DNA from: Sva-07 sp963717385
Lineage (GTDB): Bacteria > Actinomycetota > Acidimicrobiia > Acidimicrobiales > Ilumatobacteraceae
DNA: 64,000 bases
NCBI GenBank assembly: GCA_963717385.1
Contig: CAVQWE010000003.1
Coordinates: 248,001-312,000 of the forward strand
Reading direction: 5' to 3'
Below the pieces are notes generated by a model. It searched no databases. It was not told the origin of the DNA and saw only the letters and a list, made by a program, of their open reading frames with translations. A program made the position numbers and the translations under genes. How positions within the stretch are numbered: the stretch's first letter is position 1; every line of letters begins with the position of its first letter. Below are positions 35,139 to 48,421 of this stretch, one piece after another.

Positions 35139-35190
35139 CGTTCGTGTTGCATTTCCGATGGCCCGTCCCATCGAAAATGCAACACGAACG
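35139..35190. repeat. Long palindrome, 23-bp arms
   Basis: The left arm 35139-35161 begins CGTTCGTGTTGCATTT. The right arm 35168-35190 is its reverse complement with one mismatch, separated by CCCGTC. It lies between the start of the membrane nuclease gene (leftward) and the tRNA gene (rightward), so it is not at a gene end. The right arm covers the expected -35 region of the tRNA promoter, whose -10 is TAGCTT at 35201-35206. Possible operator, small-RNA gene or mobile palindrome. Confidence 0.7.
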
Positions 35191-35215
35191 GGGTTGGGGG
35201 TAGCTTCGAGCGGTC

Positions 35216-35292
35216 GCCGACGTAGCCCAATTGGCAGAGGCACGGCGTTTAGGTCGCCGTCAGTGAGAGTTCGAGTCTCTCCGTCGGCACCA
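35216..35292 (+). tRNA. tRNA-Leu (anticodon TAG), short variable loop
   Basis: A complete cloverleaf: acceptor GCCGACG/CGTCGGC (7 perfect pairs), a D-arm with GCC/GGC and an AATTGGCAGA loop, anticodon stem CGGCG/CGCCG with loop TTTAGGT (anticodon TAG, codon CUA), variable loop TCAGT, T-arm GAGAG-TTCGAGT-CTCTC, discriminator A and encoded CCA. The anticodon loop, D-loop and A73 are leucine-like, but bacterial tRNA-Leu normally has a long variable arm, absent here. TAGCTT lies 10 nt upstream. Confidence 0.85.
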
Positions 35293-35306
35293 CATGTCGA
35301 GCGCGT

Positions 35307-37747
<2,441 letters not shown>

Positions 37748-37839
37748 GCCTCGAACCTACGTGATCGTCGCATCACGTTCCCGATCGAGGCCGACGGATC
37801 GCAGACCGAGGCCGAGCGATCGGCCGCTACCGTCGGGGC

Positions 37840-38502
37840 ATGGCATTCACCGGGTTTCCGGCCGAAGGGATCGAGTTCTACGAGCAGCTCGACGCCGACA
37901 ATTCGCGTGCGTTCTGGCAGGCGAACAAGGGCCGCTTCGACCAGTTCGTGAAGCAACCGATGCTCGAGCTCACGGAGGCGCTCGACGAGTTCGGGCCGTT
38001 CCACATGTTCCGGCCGTACAACGATGTTCGGTTCTCGAAGAACAAGCCGCCGTACAAGACCGCGCAGGGCGCGTACGGCGAGTCGGAGGGCGGAGCGGGT
38101 TTCTATGCACAGTTCTCGGCCGAGGGGCTGATGGTCGGCGCCGGCTACTACGCCATGGCGAAAGACCAGCTCGTTCGGTTCCGCGCAGCAATCGACGGCG
38201 AGGCCACCGGATCCGAACTTGCGGCGCTGGTCGCCGACGCCGAGCGCCGCAAGTACTCGATCACCGCGATCGACACCCTCAAGACCTCGCCGCGCGGGTA
38301 CCCGAACGACCACCCGCGCATCGAACTGCTCCGCCGCAAGGGCCTCATCGCGGTCAAGGAGTTCGGCGCGCCCAAGTGGATTCACACCGCGGGTGCGGCC
38401 AAACGCATCCGCGACACCTGGACCGGTGCGGCCGAACTGTGCGCCTGGCTGGACGCACACGTCGGCCCCAGCACCCTCCCGCCGGACGACCGGCCCTTCT
38501 GA
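37840..38502 (+). CDS. DUF2461 (TIGR02453) family protein
   Basis: A 220-residue protein with the DUF2461 core: FPAEGIEFYEQLDADNSRAFW, RPYNDVRFSKNKPPYKTAQG, GFYAQFSAEGLMVGAGYYAM and LKTSPRGYPNDHPRIELLRRK. The function of the family is unknown. TACCGT lies 6 nt before the ATG. It is divergent from the HerA-like gene with a 92-bp spacer, and both starts look leaderless. Confidence 0.88.
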   Translation: MAFTGFPAEGIEFYEQLDADNSRAFWQANKGRFDQFVKQPMLELTEALDEFGPFHMFRPYNDVRFSKNKPPYKTAQGAYGESEGGAGFYAQFSAEGLMVGAGYYAMAKDQLVRFRAAIDGEATGSELAALVADAERRKYSITAIDTLKTSPRGYPNDHPRIELLRRKGLIAVKEFGAPKWIHTAGAAKRIRDTWTGAAELCAWLDAHVGPSTLPPDDRPF

Positions 38503-38573
38503 CCGAGCTCTCGCCCGGAGCTCAGGCGTCGAGCGTGGCGTGAGCGCCACCCGGATGTGGCTACTGTCCGACG

Positions 38574-39215
38574 ATGCTCACGTCGACGTCGCGCCTGCTC
38601 ACCCTCGCTGTTGCCGCTGCGTTGGCAGTGGCCGGCTGCGGTGGCGATGACGTCAGCGATGTCGTCGACTCGGGAGAGGCCTCTGCCGACGCCGACGCCG
38701 ACGTCGGCTCCGACAGCGACTCGGATGTCGAGGACACATCGTCCGACGACTCAGGCCCCGGATTCGGCGAGTTCGTCACCGGCACGGTCACCCTGAGCGG
38801 CGCCGAAGACGCGGTGTACACGGTCGACGACCCTGCCTACACCATGATCGGAGCGGGCGGATGCGCCGGCGGCAGCTTTGGAATCACCGTCAACGCCGCC
38901 GAGGCCGAAACAGGTTTCACGGCGCTGCAGGTGAGCGCACAGATCGCCGAGGATCTCAGCGGTGGAGGCACGGGCACGTTCGACGTCGAGGACGTCTCGG
39001 TGTTCGCCGTCACCGATGGCGACATCGCTGCGGGTCGCAGCTACGACGGCCCGGGCACGATCACGATCGCCGAACACGACACCGGTGGGCCGAGCGCCGA
39101 CCTCAACGCCCGCCGCATGGCGATCACCCTCGAGGGCACCCTGGTCGGGACTGGCGACACCGACGGCGAGGTCGAGGTCGCCGCCGACGTGGTGTGGGTG
39201 ATGGGCTGTCCCTGA
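38574..39215 (+). CDS. Lipoprotein of unknown function
   Basis: A 213-residue lipoprotein. The signal TSTSRLLTLAVAAALAVAGCG has the lipobox AVAGC, followed by an Asp/Ser/Ala-rich acidic linker of about 45 residues (SADADADVGSDSDSDVED). The mature domain is beta-rich (FVTGTVTLSGAEDAVYTVDD ... LTLEGTLVGTGDTDGEVEVA-like strands) and ends VVWVMGCP. TACTGT lies 6 nt before the ATG. No known domain is recognised. Confidence 0.7.
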   Translation: MLTSTSRLLTLAVAAALAVAGCGGDDVSDVVDSGEASADADADVGSDSDSDVEDTSSDDSGPGFGEFVTGTVTLSGAEDAVYTVDDPAYTMIGAGGCAGGSFGITVNAAEAETGFTALQVSAQIAEDLSGGGTGTFDVEDVSVFAVTDGDIAAGRSYDGPGTITIAEHDTGGPSADLNARRMAITLEGTLVGTGDTDGEVEVAADVVWVMGCP

Positions 39216-39272
39216 CCGCGTTGTCGAGCGGCTTCGAAGCTCGACGAGGACCTCTCGGTTCGGTTTGACAGA

Positions 39273-40808
<1,536 letters not shown>

Positions 40809-40827
40809 GCGAGGACGTGATCCACCC

Positions 40828-42163
40828 GTGCGTGTGACCGGCTGGCGTTGCCTGGTGTGCGGCGCAACGCTCGACATCGCGACGGCGATGCCGTGGCGGT
40901 GTCCGAACGCCACCCAATCGGATCGCCATCACGTGCTCGCGATCTGCTCCGACGATGCAGAGGGCGACGTTGCAGGGTTCGAGGCTCAGGGCGGCGATCT
41001 CGGCGACATGTTGCCGGTGCACGTGCGAGCACCTGGAGCGAACCCGTTGATCAGCTACGACGCCGACCTGGCCTGGGCCAGCTTCGCCGACGTCCATGGT
41101 GTCGATGCTGCAGCCCGGCGGGTGATGGTCGAGCAACTCGACGCGGCCGTGCGGACTGTCGCTGGTGTTGGTTTCGTGCCCACCCCCTTCGCCAGGTCCG
41201 ATGCGCTCTCTGATGCGCTCGGTTTCACCGATGGTGGGGGAGTGTGGGTGAAGGACGAGACCGGGGGCGTCGGCGGCAGTCAGAAGGCGCGACATCTGGT
41301 CACCATTCTGTTGCATCTGTTGACGCTCGAACGTCTCGGTCGGCTCTCGAATCGGCCGCCGTTGGCGATTGCTTCGTGCGGCAATGCGGCGCTGGCAGCC
41401 TCGACGCTCGCAGCCGCTGCCAACTGGCCGATCGATGTCTATGTGCCGACCTGGATGGGTGATGGTTTCGGCGACGAACTCGAGCGACTCGGCGCCCGGA
41501 TCCACCGCTGCGAACGTCGCGCTGGTGACCCGCCGGGCGATCCGGCCATGTTCCGTTTCCGTGAAGCCGTGGCCGCTGGTGCGATCCCGTTCACCGTGCA
41601 AGGCCCGGAGAACGCGTTGGCGCTCGATGGCGGCCGGACGATCGGCTGGGAGATCGGTGACCAACTCGAAGCACTCGGCGTGCACCAGCTCGACCGCATG
41701 TTCGTCCAGGTCGGGGGAGGGGCGTTTGCTTCCTGCCTCGGTGCCGGCCTGCGCGACATCGGTCACGGCGTGCGTCTCGTCGCTGTCCAGGCAGCAGGAT
41801 GTGCACCGCTTGCCAGGGCGTGGCAGCGTGCCGGCGGTGACGTCGAGCGCGGCAGCGAATTGGTCGCTGAACGATGGAGCGAACTGATGACTCCGTGGGA
41901 CAACCCCCACGTCGTCGGCCGACGGAATCCTCGACGACGAAACGTACGACTGGCTCGGGGTGTTCGACGCCATCGGCGGCTGGGGCGATGCTCCGGTCGT
42001 CGCCACCGAGGCCGACATCGTGGCAGCTCACCAACTCGCCCGATCGGCAGGGTTCGACGTCAGTGCCACCGGCAGCGCCGGACTCGCCGGAGTTCTCGCC
42101 ACCGTCGAGGCGATTCAACCAACCGAGTGTGTCGCCGTGGTGATGAGCGGGCTGGCGCGCTGA
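40828..42163 (+). pseudogene. Threonine-synthase-like PLP enzyme, one frame shift near 41907
   Basis: About 444 residues. The N-terminus has a zinc-ribbon-like WRCLVCGATLDIATAMPWRCP. The PLP lysine is in DETGGVGGSQKARHLVT, followed by LAIASCGNAALAASTLAAAA and FVQVGGGAFASCLGAGLRDI. The frame changes in a run of five C at 41904-41908, after which TSSADGILDDETYDWLGVFD and VSATGSAGLAGVLATVEAI continue the fold. One extra C explains it. GTG start 19 bp after the preceding PLP gene, so the two are one operon. Confidence 0.7.
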
Positions 42164-42187
42164 TCGGCGGCAGGTACCCTGGTTCCC

Positions 42188-44318
42188 ACGCCAGAGAATT
42201 CCATTCCGGTCCGGGGCCGTTGGCTGGCTCTCGGTGCTGTCGCCGTCGTCATCGTCGGTGCGGTTGGCGCGCAGGCAGGGAGTACCGGGGCGCAACCGGC
42301 GATCGACCCGATCGGCCTCGAGGTCGTCTGCTGTCGACGAGGTCGGAGCCCCACAGGAGATCCCGGACGACGCCGTCGTCGCCATCTCCGACCGTGGCAA
42401 CGTCATCGCCTACGAAGCAGTCGACGAGGCCGAGGCGATCGAACCTGACGGCTCGCCGCCATCGTCGAACTCTGTGTCACGGATCTGGATTCGCGACCGC
42501 GTCGAGCAGACCAGTCGTCCCGTCGCCGAGTTCTCCAGTGTGGCGCCCGGCATCAGCGCCGACGGCTGCCTCGTTGCCTACGTCGTCGTGCGCTCCGACG
42601 GCGCCACTGCTGCGCTCACCGTCGTCGACCGCTGTGCCGCCGACCGCAACCTGCCGCTGCCCATCGGCACGGTGCTCGACACGGTCCCAGGCTCCGAGGT
42701 CGGGGCACCGGCGCTGTCGTTCGACGGATCGACGATCGCCTGGTCGACCGGAAACGAGATCCGCCGCTATCAACGCGCCGCTCCGGCGCTCCGTTCAGCC
42801 GCACCGGCAGTTTCGACTCGACGACCATCTCGACGCCCGACGTCGTCACCGGTCCAACTGTCGATGTGTCGGACGACGGCACCCTGATCGTCTACACCGC
42901 CGGTCCCGGAATCGAGCCGTTCGCCCCGACGCCGGCGAATGTCTACTCGTGGGATGCAACCACCCCGGCGTACGAACCCCAGCTGTTGTCGCCGACCTCG
43001 ACGGGCGCTCCGGGAGCTGCCGCATCGACGGGTCCGTCGATCTCGGGCGACGGATCGTTCGTGGTCTTCGAGTCCGTCAGCAGCGATCTCGCCGCTGCCG
43101 ACGGCTCGACGCTGGTCGTGCCGTTCGCCGTCGGCGTCGACCGAGTTGCTCAGACCGCTCAGGTGCTCGTCGAAGATGCTGTGCGACCGGTGGTGTCATC
43201 CGACGGATTCCACGTCGCCTACCAGCGCGGTGGGGGCCTGCGCGTGCTGTCGTCGGACGGGGTCGATGTCGTCGACTCCGGCCCTGACGAACTCGCTGCT
43301 GCCGACCCGAGCGGGCCGGTGGCGATCTCGCAGCACGGCCGCTGGCTGGTGTTCGCAAGCGCTGCTGATCTGTCCGTCGACGCACCGACTGTCGCCGTTC
43401 CGGTCGGGACCGCTGCGGTGTGGGCTGCCGATCGAGGCTCGTCGAGCCTCGACGTGCTCGACACGACGACGACCACGACCACGCACGCCCGCCACGACGA
43501 CGACCACCCAGATTCCGACCGACACAACGGTGCCCGCTCCGACATCGCCGACCACGCCGATCGTCGAGCGCTTCCCCACCTCGCCTGGATCGTTCCCGAG
43601 GGTGGTCATCTCGACGACCGTTCCCCGGCCGAGGCCATCGCGTCCGTTCGTGCAGTCGCCGCCAGCGACCACGGTGCAGGTGCTCGCTGCGTCGGTCGCT
43701 CCTGTTGTCTTCGACCCCACCGTGATCAACGCAGGACGCCGGATCCTGCCGCTCACCCTGGTCAACTCGACCACTCGCACCATCACGACGTCCGCGACCA
43801 CGATCGACGCCGCCGGTCCGTTCACGATCTCGTCCGATCAGTGCGCCGGCCTACCGCTCGCCCCGTCTGCATCGTGCGTGGTCGATGTCCAGTTCGCCCC
43901 CGTCGATCTCGGTGTTGCAACGGCGCTGGCGAGCTTCCGACTCAGCGACGGTTCGGTGGTCACGACCTCGCTGTCGGGCGAGGGTGTTCCACAACCGACG
44001 CTCGATCTGGTGCCGGCAGTTGCCGGGGCAGGGCAGACCGTCACCGTCTTCGGTGCCGGGTTCCCGCCTGGTTCCGTTGTCGAGATGAACCAGCCCGGTG
44101 TGGCCGAGTCGCAGCCGGTCGTCGTCGATCCCGACGGCACGTTTGCCCACGTGCTCGTCGTGTTGCCCAACACCCCCACCGGCCCAGCGCTGCTCGCGGT
44201 GGCTGGACAGCCCGATCTCTTCGCCGACGTCGACGCCGAGCTCTTGGTGTCGAGTCGTGGGTCCACTTCCGATGGTGCCGCGCTTCGCAACGGCCTCGGA
44301 ACCTCGTCCCGGCGTTGA
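42188..44318 (+). pseudogene. Exported multi-domain protein, several frame shifts
   Basis: Read across frames this is about 700 residues: a signal or anchor helix (RGRWLALGAVAVVIVGAVGA), a beta-propeller-like part (AISDRGNVIAYEAVDEAEA; PSISGDGSFVVFESVSSDLA; FHVAYQRGGGLRVLSSDG), a Thr/Pro linker (TTTTTQIPTDTTVPAP), then an Ig-like domain of the choice-of-anchor type (TINAGRRILPLTLV-like VINAGRRILPLTLVN; CVVDVQFAPVDLGVATALAS) and a final VFGAGFPPGSVVEMN domain. Frame changes fall near 42325, 42785 and 43490. TACCCT ends 7 nt before ACG 42188, and no ATG or GTG is in frame there. It is convergent with the next gene, 7 bp apart. Confidence 0.6.
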
Positions 44319-44325
44319 GGTGCGC

Positions 44326-45549
44326 TCAGTCGGCTTCGTCGACGAAACCGACCAGCGAAGCGCCGACCGGGCAGGTGCTCTGGCCTGCGCCCGGGGTGCG
44401 GCAGTCGACCTCGAGCACGATCTCGACGGTGTCATCGAACTGATACGGCGCAACGAAGTGCAGGTCGAAGTCGCGGAAGTTCGCGAGTTCCGACTGCAAG
44501 ATGACCTCGTCGCCGCGCATCCATGACACGGTGCCCACGGCGCCGGTCGGGTTCTGCAGCACCAGGTCGGTGATCGACAGAACCGTTCCCAGTTCGGCAG
44601 TCGTCGTTGCCCGACCACTGTTCCCGCCGGCCGGGTCGACATCGAGACGGATGTCGGTGGGCGTTCCGAGTGGAAGTTCTTCGGCTTCTGCTGCGGCTGC
44701 CTCGAGCTCGTCGATACGTTCTTGCAGTGCCGCACGATCGAGTTCGATCGCATCGGCTGCGGCCTGATCGGAGGTCTCTTCGACCCATGGTCGCAACCAC
44801 GCGAACCACACAATCGCCCCGATGGTCAGCGCGGCCAGTGCTCCAGCAGCTGCGGGGCCGAGCCAGTTCGGAACTCGTGGGCGCTGCCGGTACACGCCGC
44901 TGAGCTGTTCCGAACGGCCGTCGGAGGATGTTGCGTCGACGACGAACTGATGGTCGTGGCTCGCTCCGCCCCAGAACGTCGTGGCCGGCGTGACCCGCAG
45001 CGACGTCTCGCCAGCCGCCCCCGGTGGCACGGTGAGCGTGGTCTGTCCGAGCTGGACGGTGATCGCATCGTCGACGTCGTGCGCCGCCAACTCGACAGCG
45101 ACGGCCACATTGCCCGTGTTCGCGAGGCGAATGACGTGACGGCCCGACGACGAGCCGCGCGACTGTGGCGGCTGGAGCGCCAGGGTGTAGTCGCTGTGCG
45201 CGGCCAGGTCGACGGCGGCTGTCGCCGCCAGCAGGCTGGGCCCGGCCGACGTGGTGACGTCGGCGTCCTCGGACGCGGTGGGGGCGACCTGGATCTCGGC
45301 GGTCAGCGTGTGCGTGCCAGCTTCCACCGACGATGGCAGGAACACGGTGACGGGCACATCGACGATCTGGTTCGTCTCGAGGTTGGCCGACGTGAGATCG
45401 AGTTTGGTGTGATTCTGGAGTTCTCCGGACGCCGACAGCGTGACCTGCCGGGGCTCGGCATCGTCGTTGTACAAGCGAAGGGTCAACGCTGCAGCGACGT
45501 TGGGAAGCGCGTCGACTCGGTCGGTGACGAATTTGGCGGTGACGGCCAT
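44326..45549 (-). CDS. Membrane-anchored Ig-like protein with coiled coil
   Basis: A protein of about 407 residues. Residues 1-230 are two beta-rich, CARDB/NPCBM-like modules (VAALTLRLYNDDAEPRQVTL; HVIRLANTGNVAVAVELAAH) without an N-terminal signal. One transmembrane helix (AAAGALAALTIGAIVWFAWL) follows at about 238-258, then a coiled coil (AIELDRAALQERIDELEAAA) and a C-terminal beta domain ending CRTPGAGQSTCPVG. The ATG at 45549 is chosen over one two codons upstream because TACCGT lies 7 nt before it. This looks like a type II membrane protein with large domains on both sides. Unknown function. Confidence 0.6.
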   Translation of the reverse strand: MAVTAKFVTDRVDALPNVAAALTLRLYNDDAEPRQVTLSASGELQNHTKLDLTSANLETNQIVDVPVTVFLPSSVEAGTHTLTAEIQVAPTASEDADVTTSAGPSLLAATAAVDLAAHSDYTLALQPPQSRGSSSGRHVIRLANTGNVAVAVELAAHDVDDAITVQLGQTTLTVPPGAAGETSLRVTPATTFWGGASHDHQFVVDATSSDGRSEQLSGVYRQRPRVPNWLGPAAAGALAALTIGAIVWFAWLRPWVEETSDQAAADAIELDRAALQERIDELEAAAAEAEELPLGTPTDIRLDVDPAGGNSGRATTTAELGTVLSITDLVLQNPTGAVGTVSWMRGDEVILQSELANFRDFDLHFVAPYQFDDTVEIVLEVDCRTPGAGQSTCPVGASLVGFVDEAD

Positions 45550-45617
45550 GGCCATGACGGTAGTGCCAACTTTGCGCTGGCGGCCGCCGACGGCGGAGCA
45601 CCGGTAGCCTCTGGTGC

Positions 45618-46211
45618 ATGTCGGAACTCATCACACCAGCTGCTCTCGAAGGCGGATTCGATCCGCGTTCGGCCGTCTTCGACCGTCTCCTCAAGAACCG
45701 CGTCGTCATGCTGGGTTCCGATGTCAACGACGAGATCGCCAACCAGATCTGCGCGCAGCTGCTCTATCTCGAGGGCGAAGACCCCGGCCAGGACATCTGG
45801 CTCTACATCAACAGCCCAGGCGGCTCGGTCACCGCCGGCATGGCGATCTACGACACGATGCAGTTCGTCGGTTGTGACGTGGCAACCGTGTGCCTCGGAC
45901 TCGCTGCCTCGATGGGTCAGTTCCTGCTCACCGCCGGCGCCGACGGCAAGCGGTACACGCTGCCCAACGCCCGCATCATGATGCACCAGCCGCTCGCTGG
46001 TCTGCGCGGACAGGCGTCCGACATCGCGATCCAGGCCGAGCAACTGCGCTACACCAAGCTGCGCATGGCCACGCTCATCGCCGAGCACTCGGGCCAGACA
46101 CTCGAACAGATCCAGGCCGATTCCGAACGCGACCGTTGGTTCACCGCCGAAGAGGGCCGCGACTACGGCCTCGTCGACAAAGTCATCCTTCGTCGCGGCG
46201 AAATCGCCTGA
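45618..46211 (+). CDS. clpP: ClpP protease subunit, solitary
   Basis: A 197-residue ClpP serine peptidase with catalytic Ser98 (LGLAASMGQF), His123 (RIMMHQPLAG) and Asp172 (SERDRWF). The N-terminus SAVFDRLLKNRVVMLGSDVN is family-typical. It forms a barrel that degrades proteins fed by a Clp ATPase. No clpX, clpC or second clpP is adjacent, unlike the clpP1P2-clpX arrangement of actinobacteria, so this is likely an extra paralogue. TAGCCT lies 7 nt before the ATG. Confidence 0.92.
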   Translation: MSELITPAALEGGFDPRSAVFDRLLKNRVVMLGSDVNDEIANQICAQLLYLEGEDPGQDIWLYINSPGGSVTAGMAIYDTMQFVGCDVATVCLGLAASMGQFLLTAGADGKRYTLPNARIMMHQPLAGLRGQASDIAIQAEQLRYTKLRMATLIAEHSGQTLEQIQADSERDRWFTAEEGRDYGLVDKVILRRGEIA

Positions 46212-46220
46212 CGTCAGCGC

Positions 46221-46730
46221 TCAAGGTGTCGACGCCGGCGCTTCGCTGGTCACTGAAGGGTCGACCGAATTCGGTGGCACCGTCACGTCGATCGGGCCCT
46301 GGGGAACGATCGTGAACACGGGTCCGATGTCGACGGCACAGTTGGCCAACAGCCAGGCCTCGACTGCCGCGGCCGACTGTTCGCTCGAGTAGATCGCCGT
46401 CAGGGCGGCCTGTTCCGATTCCTGATCGCCGATCACCACGGTGCTCGCGGTTTCATAGGCCGACACGATCTGAGACCAGTCGTCTTCGACGCTGAGCGGC
46501 GCCAGTGCGCCGATCTCTCGGTACAGGTCGAGGAAGGGTTCGATGTCGTCGGGCCCCGCCAATTGGGGGTTCGTCAGCGCCTCGGTGTTCGCAGCGACCT
46601 CACCGCAGAACCGTTCGGCGCTGGGCGCTTCGTCGCCACATGCTGCGAACGCCGAGCCGGCGACGATCGCTGCTGCGGCCAGTCGGATCAGACGGTGCGA
46701 CCGGGAACGGATGACGGGGGCGGCGGGCAC
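46221..46730 (-). CDS. Lipoprotein of unknown function
   Basis: A 169-residue lipoprotein with signal SHRLIRLAAAAIVAGSAFAA and lipobox AFAAC. The mature part is helical (RFCGEVAANTEALTNPQLAG; LYREIGALAPLSVEDDWSQI) and ends in a Pro/Thr-rich tail. Two further cysteines (RFCGE and LLANCAVD) could form a disulfide. GTG at 46730 is chosen as the start nearest the signal peptide; longer versions are open upstream. It ends 9 bp from clpP (convergent). Confidence 0.65.
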   Translation of the reverse strand: MPAAPVIRSRSHRLIRLAAAAIVAGSAFAACGDEAPSAERFCGEVAANTEALTNPQLAGPDDIEPFLDLYREIGALAPLSVEDDWSQIVSAYETASTVVIGDQESEQAALTAIYSSEQSAAAVEAWLLANCAVDIGPVFTIVPQGPIDVTVPPNSVDPSVTSEAPASTP

Positions 46731-46799
46731 GGGGGAGCATTGTCGCACGGGCGGACGCGGATCAGACAGCGCCCGACTGTGACACCGCTCGGGTACAGT

Positions 46800-46888
46800 G
46801 CGAGGAGCGATCGAGTTCATGTATCGGTCGTGGTCGTGGGGCCCGTCGCCCCTCCTCGCCATACCAGCGTTTCGCTGTTCCGAGGAGG
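46800..46888 (+). promoter_or_regulatory. comM leader with mutually exclusive hairpins
   Basis: TACAGT at 46794-46799 is a plausible -10. GCGAGGAG (46800-46807) can pair with CTCCTCGC (46852-46859). CCTCCTCG (46851-46858) can instead pair perfectly with CGAGGAGG (46881-46888), which is the comM ribosome binding site. A small AGCG/CGCT hairpin lies in the loop. The two pairings cannot coexist. Confidence 0.4.
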
Positions 46889-46894
46889 TCGGCA

Positions 46895-48421
46895 ATGTAT
46901 GCAACTGTCCCGTCCGCGGTGCTCTTCTGTGCAGAAGGTCATCTCATCCACGTCGAGGTCCAGGTGGCGGCCGGACTTCCCGGCTTCAGCCTGGTGGGTC
47001 TGCCCGACGCATCGATTCGAGAGTCGCGCGACCGTGCCCGCGCTGCGGTGCAGAGCAGTGGCTACCCGTGGCCGAAACACAAGATCACGGTGAACCTTGC
47101 GCCGTCCAGCGATCGCAAAGGCGGCTCGGGTCTCGATCTCGCCATTGCGGTCGGGGTGCTGGCGGCCAACGAGGTGATCCCGGCCGAGGCCATCGAGGGG
47201 CTCGGTTTCATCGGCGAACTGGGCCTCGACGGCTCGCTGCGATCGGTGCGCGGTGTGGCCCCGATGGTCGGGGCGCTCGGCGACCGCGACGTGGTGGTGC
47301 CGGTCGGCAGTGGCACCGAGGCGCAGGTGGCAGCGATCGGTCGCGTTCGCTTGGTCGCCAACCTGGTCGAGCTCGTCGAGGCGCTTCGGGGTGAAGCGCC
47401 CTGGCCCGATCACGATGCCGCAGCCGAGCACACCGATCTGGTGCAACGGGCTCGGCCGGATCTGGCCGAGGTGCAGGGCCAGCCGTTGGCTCGTCACGCG
47501 CTCGAGATCGCAGCAGCCGGTGCGCATCACACCTTGTTCATCGGTCCGCCCGGCGCCGGAAAGACCATGCTGGCATCGCGACTTCCGGGGCTGTTGCCTC
47601 CTCTCGATCGCGAGCGGGCACTCGAGGTCACGATGGTGCATTCCGCTGCCGGCATCGCGCTGCCGCTCGGCGGGCTGGTGAGCAATCCGCCGTTCCGTAC
47701 CCCACACCACACCGCGTCGATGAACGCGCTGATCGGTGGCGGGTCGCAGGTGGTGCGACCGGGAGAAGCGTCGATCGCACATGGGGGCGTGCTCTTTCTC
47801 GACGAACTTGCCGAATTCGCACCGTCGGTACTCGATGGGCTGCGTCAGCCGCTCGAGTCGAAGGTGATCCACGTGTTCCGAACCGAGATCAGGGCGTCGC
47901 TTCCCGCCGACTTCTTGCTGGTCGCTGCCATGAACCCCTGTCCGTGTGGGGGTGGCGCGCCGGGGGCGTGCATGTGTGGCGACGCCGTGCTGCACCGCTA
48001 CGCCCGACGTGTGTCGGGGCCGTTGCTCGACCGTTTCGATCTTCGAGTTCCCGTCCACCGGCCGGCGGTCGATGACCTGTTGGCCAACGCGCCGGGCGAG
48101 CCCTCAGCTGTGGTTGCTGCGCGGGTGCTCGCCGCACGCCGCCTTGCGATCGAACGACAGGGCTGCCTGAACGGCTGCCTCCCAGCGTCGCAGCTCGACG
48201 ACGTGGCGGGGGTCGAGCCGGCCGCGCTCGCGTTGCTGCGTCACGAACTCGAACACGATCGCCTCAGCGGGCGCGGCTATCACCGGGTTCGTCGCGTTGC
48301 TCGGACCATCGCCGATCTGCGCGGCAGCACGAGCCGATACGTCGACGAGCGCGACGTGGTGTTGGCGCTGCGGTTCAGGGCCACGTTCACCAGGTCGGCG
48401 ACGCCGGGACGCGCCGCATGA
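46895..48421 (+). CDS. comM: ComM/YifB-type Mg-chelatase-like AAA+ ATPase
   Basis: A 508-residue AAA+ protein. It has an N-terminal Lon-like substrate domain (VEVQVAAGLPGFSLVGLPD; HKITVNLAPSSDRKGGSGLDLAIA), Walker A FIGPPGAGKTMLASRLPG, Walker B GGVLFLDELAEF, and a C-terminal region with CPCGGGAPGACMCGDAVL zinc-type cysteines. ComM is a hexameric branch-migration helicase acting in natural transformation. The strong GAGGAGG ribosome site can be hidden by a leader hairpin. It overlaps dprA by ATGA. Confidence 0.92.
   Translation: MYATVPSAVLFCAEGHLIHVEVQVAAGLPGFSLVGLPDASIRESRDRARAAVQSSGYPWPKHKITVNLAPSSDRKGGSGLDLAIAVGVLAANEVIPAEAIEGLGFIGELGLDGSLRSVRGVAPMVGALGDRDVVVPVGSGTEAQVAAIGRVRLVANLVELVEALRGEAPWPDHDAAAEHTDLVQRARPDLAEVQGQPLARHALEIAAAGAHHTLFIGPPGAGKTMLASRLPGLLPPLDRERALEVTMVHSAAGIALPLGGLVSNPPFRTPHHTASMNALIGGGSQVVRPGEASIAHGGVLFLDELAEFAPSVLDGLRQPLESKVIHVFRTEIRASLPADFLLVAAMNPCPCGGGAPGACMCGDAVLHRYARRVSGPLLDRFDLRVPVHRPAVDDLLANAPGEPSAVVAARVLAARRLAIERQGCLNGCLPASQLDDVAGVEPAALALLRHELEHDRLSGRGYHRVRRVARTIADLRGSTSRYVDERDVVLALRFRATFTRSATPGRAA

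Noticed and set aside
43440..43560. ACG/ACC-rich stretch as a structural DNA repeat
   Set aside because: It encodes a Thr/Pro linker between domains, common in exported actinobacterial proteins, and does not need another explanation.
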